From Steroidobacteraceae bacterium (GTDB lineage: Bacteria; Pseudomonadota; Gammaproteobacteria; Steroidobacterales; Steroidobacteraceae): 64,000 nt of DNA. The notes below the pieces were generated by a model. The model was given only the letters and a program-made list of their open reading frames with translations. It did not search any database and was not told the origin of the DNA. Positions 62,593 through 64,000 of the stretch are shown here, piece by piece; position 1 is the stretch's first letter; each line of letters begins with the position of its first letter. The position numbers and the translations under genes were made by a program. The DNA is taken from positions 687,001-751,000 of the forward strand of contig JAWLAG010000002.1 in NCBI GenBank assembly GCA_041395505.1, written 5' to 3'.

Positions 62593-63957
62593 TCAGTCGT
62601 CCGGCGAACTTCGAAAATCGATGCCGAGCGAGCGCAGCTTGCGATACAGGTGCGTGCGCTCCATACCGACACGCTTCGCGAGCAGACCCACCTTGCCGTG
62701 ACAGAGCAGCAATTGCTGCTGCAGGTACGCGCGCTCGAACTGGTCGCGCGCCTCGCGCAACGGCAATGCCAGCAGGTCCTGCTTCACCAGAGGCTCATCG
62801 GGCGGGGCATAGCTCTTGATCTGCTGCTCGACCTCCTCGAGGGAGACGTCGTCGGCGGTAGGCTTCATGAGCAACCGCTGCACCATGCCCTTCAATTCGC
62901 GGACATTGTCCGGCCAGGGATAATTGCGCAGGCGGTTCTGCGCCGCGACGCTGAAGCGCCGATAGCGCAACTGCTCGACGTCAACCAACCGGTCGACATA
63001 GTGGCGCAACAACTCGGGCACGTCCTCTGCGTATTCGCGCAGTGGCGGAATGCGCACGAGCAAGGTATTCAGCTGCCCAAGCAGGTCGCGCCGGAAACCA
63101 TCCTCGAGTGCGCGCGTCTCGATGCCGGGGCGCGCCGCAGATACGATCCGGGCGGCGAATTTGATGCGTTCGGTGCCGTTCACTCGGCAGAATGAACCCG
63201 TCTCGAGCACGCCAAAGAGCAATCGTTGCGCGTTGCCTGGCAAGTCTTCGAGTTCGAGTATGAACAAGGTGCCGTTGCCGGCACGCTCGAGTGCGCCGCG
63301 GCTCGGTCCCTGCGCGGTCTCCGCGCCGAACAGCGCGGTTTCGGCGTCGGTGTCGCGCAGCTCGCTCGCCACCAGGGTTACGAATGGCTCATTGCCGCGC
63401 GCCGAACGATCGTGCAGATAGCGCGCGAAGGACTCGCGGCCCGTGCCTGCCTCGCCAATCATCAGCACCGGCGCGGCAAGGGCCGCCACACGCTCGATCT
63501 CTGTGCGCAATTCCTGCATCAACCGGCTCTTGCCGACCGGCACGCCGAGCGGTGCAGGGATATTGCGTCCGGCGCTGCGTCCGCGCTTGCCATGCTCGAG
63601 CGCGCGTTCGACCGTGCGCAGAAGCTTCGCGAGCGAGAGCGGTTTCTCGACGAAATCGAAGGCGCCAAGCCGGGTCGCCTCGACGGCGGTCTCGACGGTA
63701 CCGTGGCCGGACATCATCACGACAGGCGGCCCAGCGGCCGCGTCGGTCGACCACTCGCGCAACAAGGTGATGCCATCGACGTCCGGCATCCAGATATCGA
63801 GCAGCACCAGATCGGGCGAACGTCTCGCGCGCGCAGCCCGCGCCGCCGTGGCATCGGCCGCGACTTCGACGCGATAGCCTTCCTCGGCGAGTATCTCGCT
63901 CAGCAGACTGCGTATGTCCGCTTCATCATCGACGACGAGTATGCTCGCACCGCTCAT
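62593..63957 (-). CDS. ntrX: NtrX-type response regulator with degenerate AAA+ domain
   Basis: A 454-residue regulator. The receiver domain is intact (ILVVDDEADIRSLLSEILAEEGYRV, phospho-acceptor Asp54, Lys105). The AAA+ domain is degenerate: Walker A is GEAGTGRES with Arg174 replacing the Lys, the GAFTGA sigma-54 contact is absent (LFGAETAQGPSRGALE), and Walker B has no DE pair (TLFILELEDL). A FIS-type HTH ends it (VGLLAKRVGMERTHLYRKLRSLGID). This is typical of NtrX lineages that no longer activate sigma-54. The partner kinase would lie past the right edge. Confidence 0.9.
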   Translation of the reverse strand: MSGASILVVDDEADIRSLLSEILAEEGYRVEVAADATAARAARARRSPDLVLLDIWMPDVDGITLLREWSTDAAAGPPVVMMSGHGTVETAVEATRLGAFDFVEKPLSLAKLLRTVERALEHGKRGRSAGRNIPAPLGVPVGKSRLMQELRTEIERVAALAAPVLMIGEAGTGRESFARYLHDRSARGNEPFVTLVASELRDTDAETALFGAETAQGPSRGALERAGNGTLFILELEDLPGNAQRLLFGVLETGSFCRVNGTERIKFAARIVSAARPGIETRALEDGFRRDLLGQLNTLLVRIPPLREYAEDVPELLRHYVDRLVDVEQLRYRRFSVAAQNRLRNYPWPDNVRELKGMVQRLLMKPTADDVSLEEVEQQIKSYAPPDEPLVKQDLLALPLREARDQFERAYLQQQLLLCHGKVGLLAKRVGMERTHLYRKLRSLGIDFRSSPDD

Positions 63958-64000
63958 CCAGCTTCCCCTAACCCGATTCAACGACCGCCGCAGCGTGCTC

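Overview
The window is GC-rich, densely packed chromosomal DNA with nearly every base in a gene. It carries no tRNA, rRNA, insertion sequence, prophage or CRISPR array that I can see. The gene set points to a Gammaproteobacterium, probably an environmental relative of the Steroidobacterales, Nevskiales or Xanthomonadales: E. coli-type GshA, the order priA-argS-SPOR protein, the pntAA/pntAB/pntB arrangement, hemH, an NtrX-type regulator, and an ECF sigma/DUF3619/DUF3106 operon. The taxonomic placement is inference. LAYOUT. 1-8.1 kb: the end of a surface protein with a Gly-rich C-terminal anchor, a plant-type (isoaspartyl) asparaginase, a membrane diguanylate cyclase, glutathione synthesis (gshA), small membrane proteins, a GNAT acetyltransferase and a MATE exporter. 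8.1-19 kb: a catabolic group (thiolase, dienelactone-hydrolase-like enzyme, succinate-semialdehyde-type dehydrogenase, Bcr/CflA exporter), an MFS exporter, a cytochrome b561 between two YceI-type proteins, and an acetyl-CoA hydrolase/transferase-family protein. 19-27.6 kb: two VOC proteins, a GGDEF-EAL protein, an exported TIM-barrel-like lipoprotein, a Tat-signal SDR, a NodIJ-type ABC exporter and a long palindromic intergenic repeat. 27.1-47.6 kb: one uninterrupted minus-strand run. It starts with a DUF6502 protein whose promoter and start codon sit in an 11+11 bp palindrome and two tandem DUF5666 proteins. It then becomes a tightly overlapping ten-gene glycan locus: a MurG-like transferase, two WcaL-like GT4 transferases, a heparinase II/III-type lyase, two APH-fold kinases, an ABC exporter, a second MurG-like transferase, a NodB-like deacetylase and an AlgE-type outer-membrane porin. 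Acetyl-CoA synthetase, with an unusual histone-H1-like basic tail, and an ASCH protein close the run. 47.8-61.5 kb: housekeeping genes (5'-3' exonuclease, transhydrogenase, hemH, priA, argS), an odd nucleotidyltransferase/kinase fusion, an HNH nuclease and the ECF sigma operon. 61.5-64 kb: a cyclic-di-GMP-I (GEMM) riboswitch ahead of a cadherin/FN3-like lipoprotein, then an NtrX-type regulator with a degenerate AAA+ domain. HOW IT FITS TOGETHER. Two cyclic-di-GMP enzymes, a cyclic-di-GMP riboswitch controlling a surface lipoprotein, and a large polysaccharide assembly and secretion locus suggest a cell-surface or biofilm programme. The best candidate for an undescribed system is the glycan locus at 29815-43884. 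It has an alginate-type outer-membrane exit and a lyase but none of the alginate synthase genes. Instead it carries two paralogous phosphotransferases and an ABC exporter.
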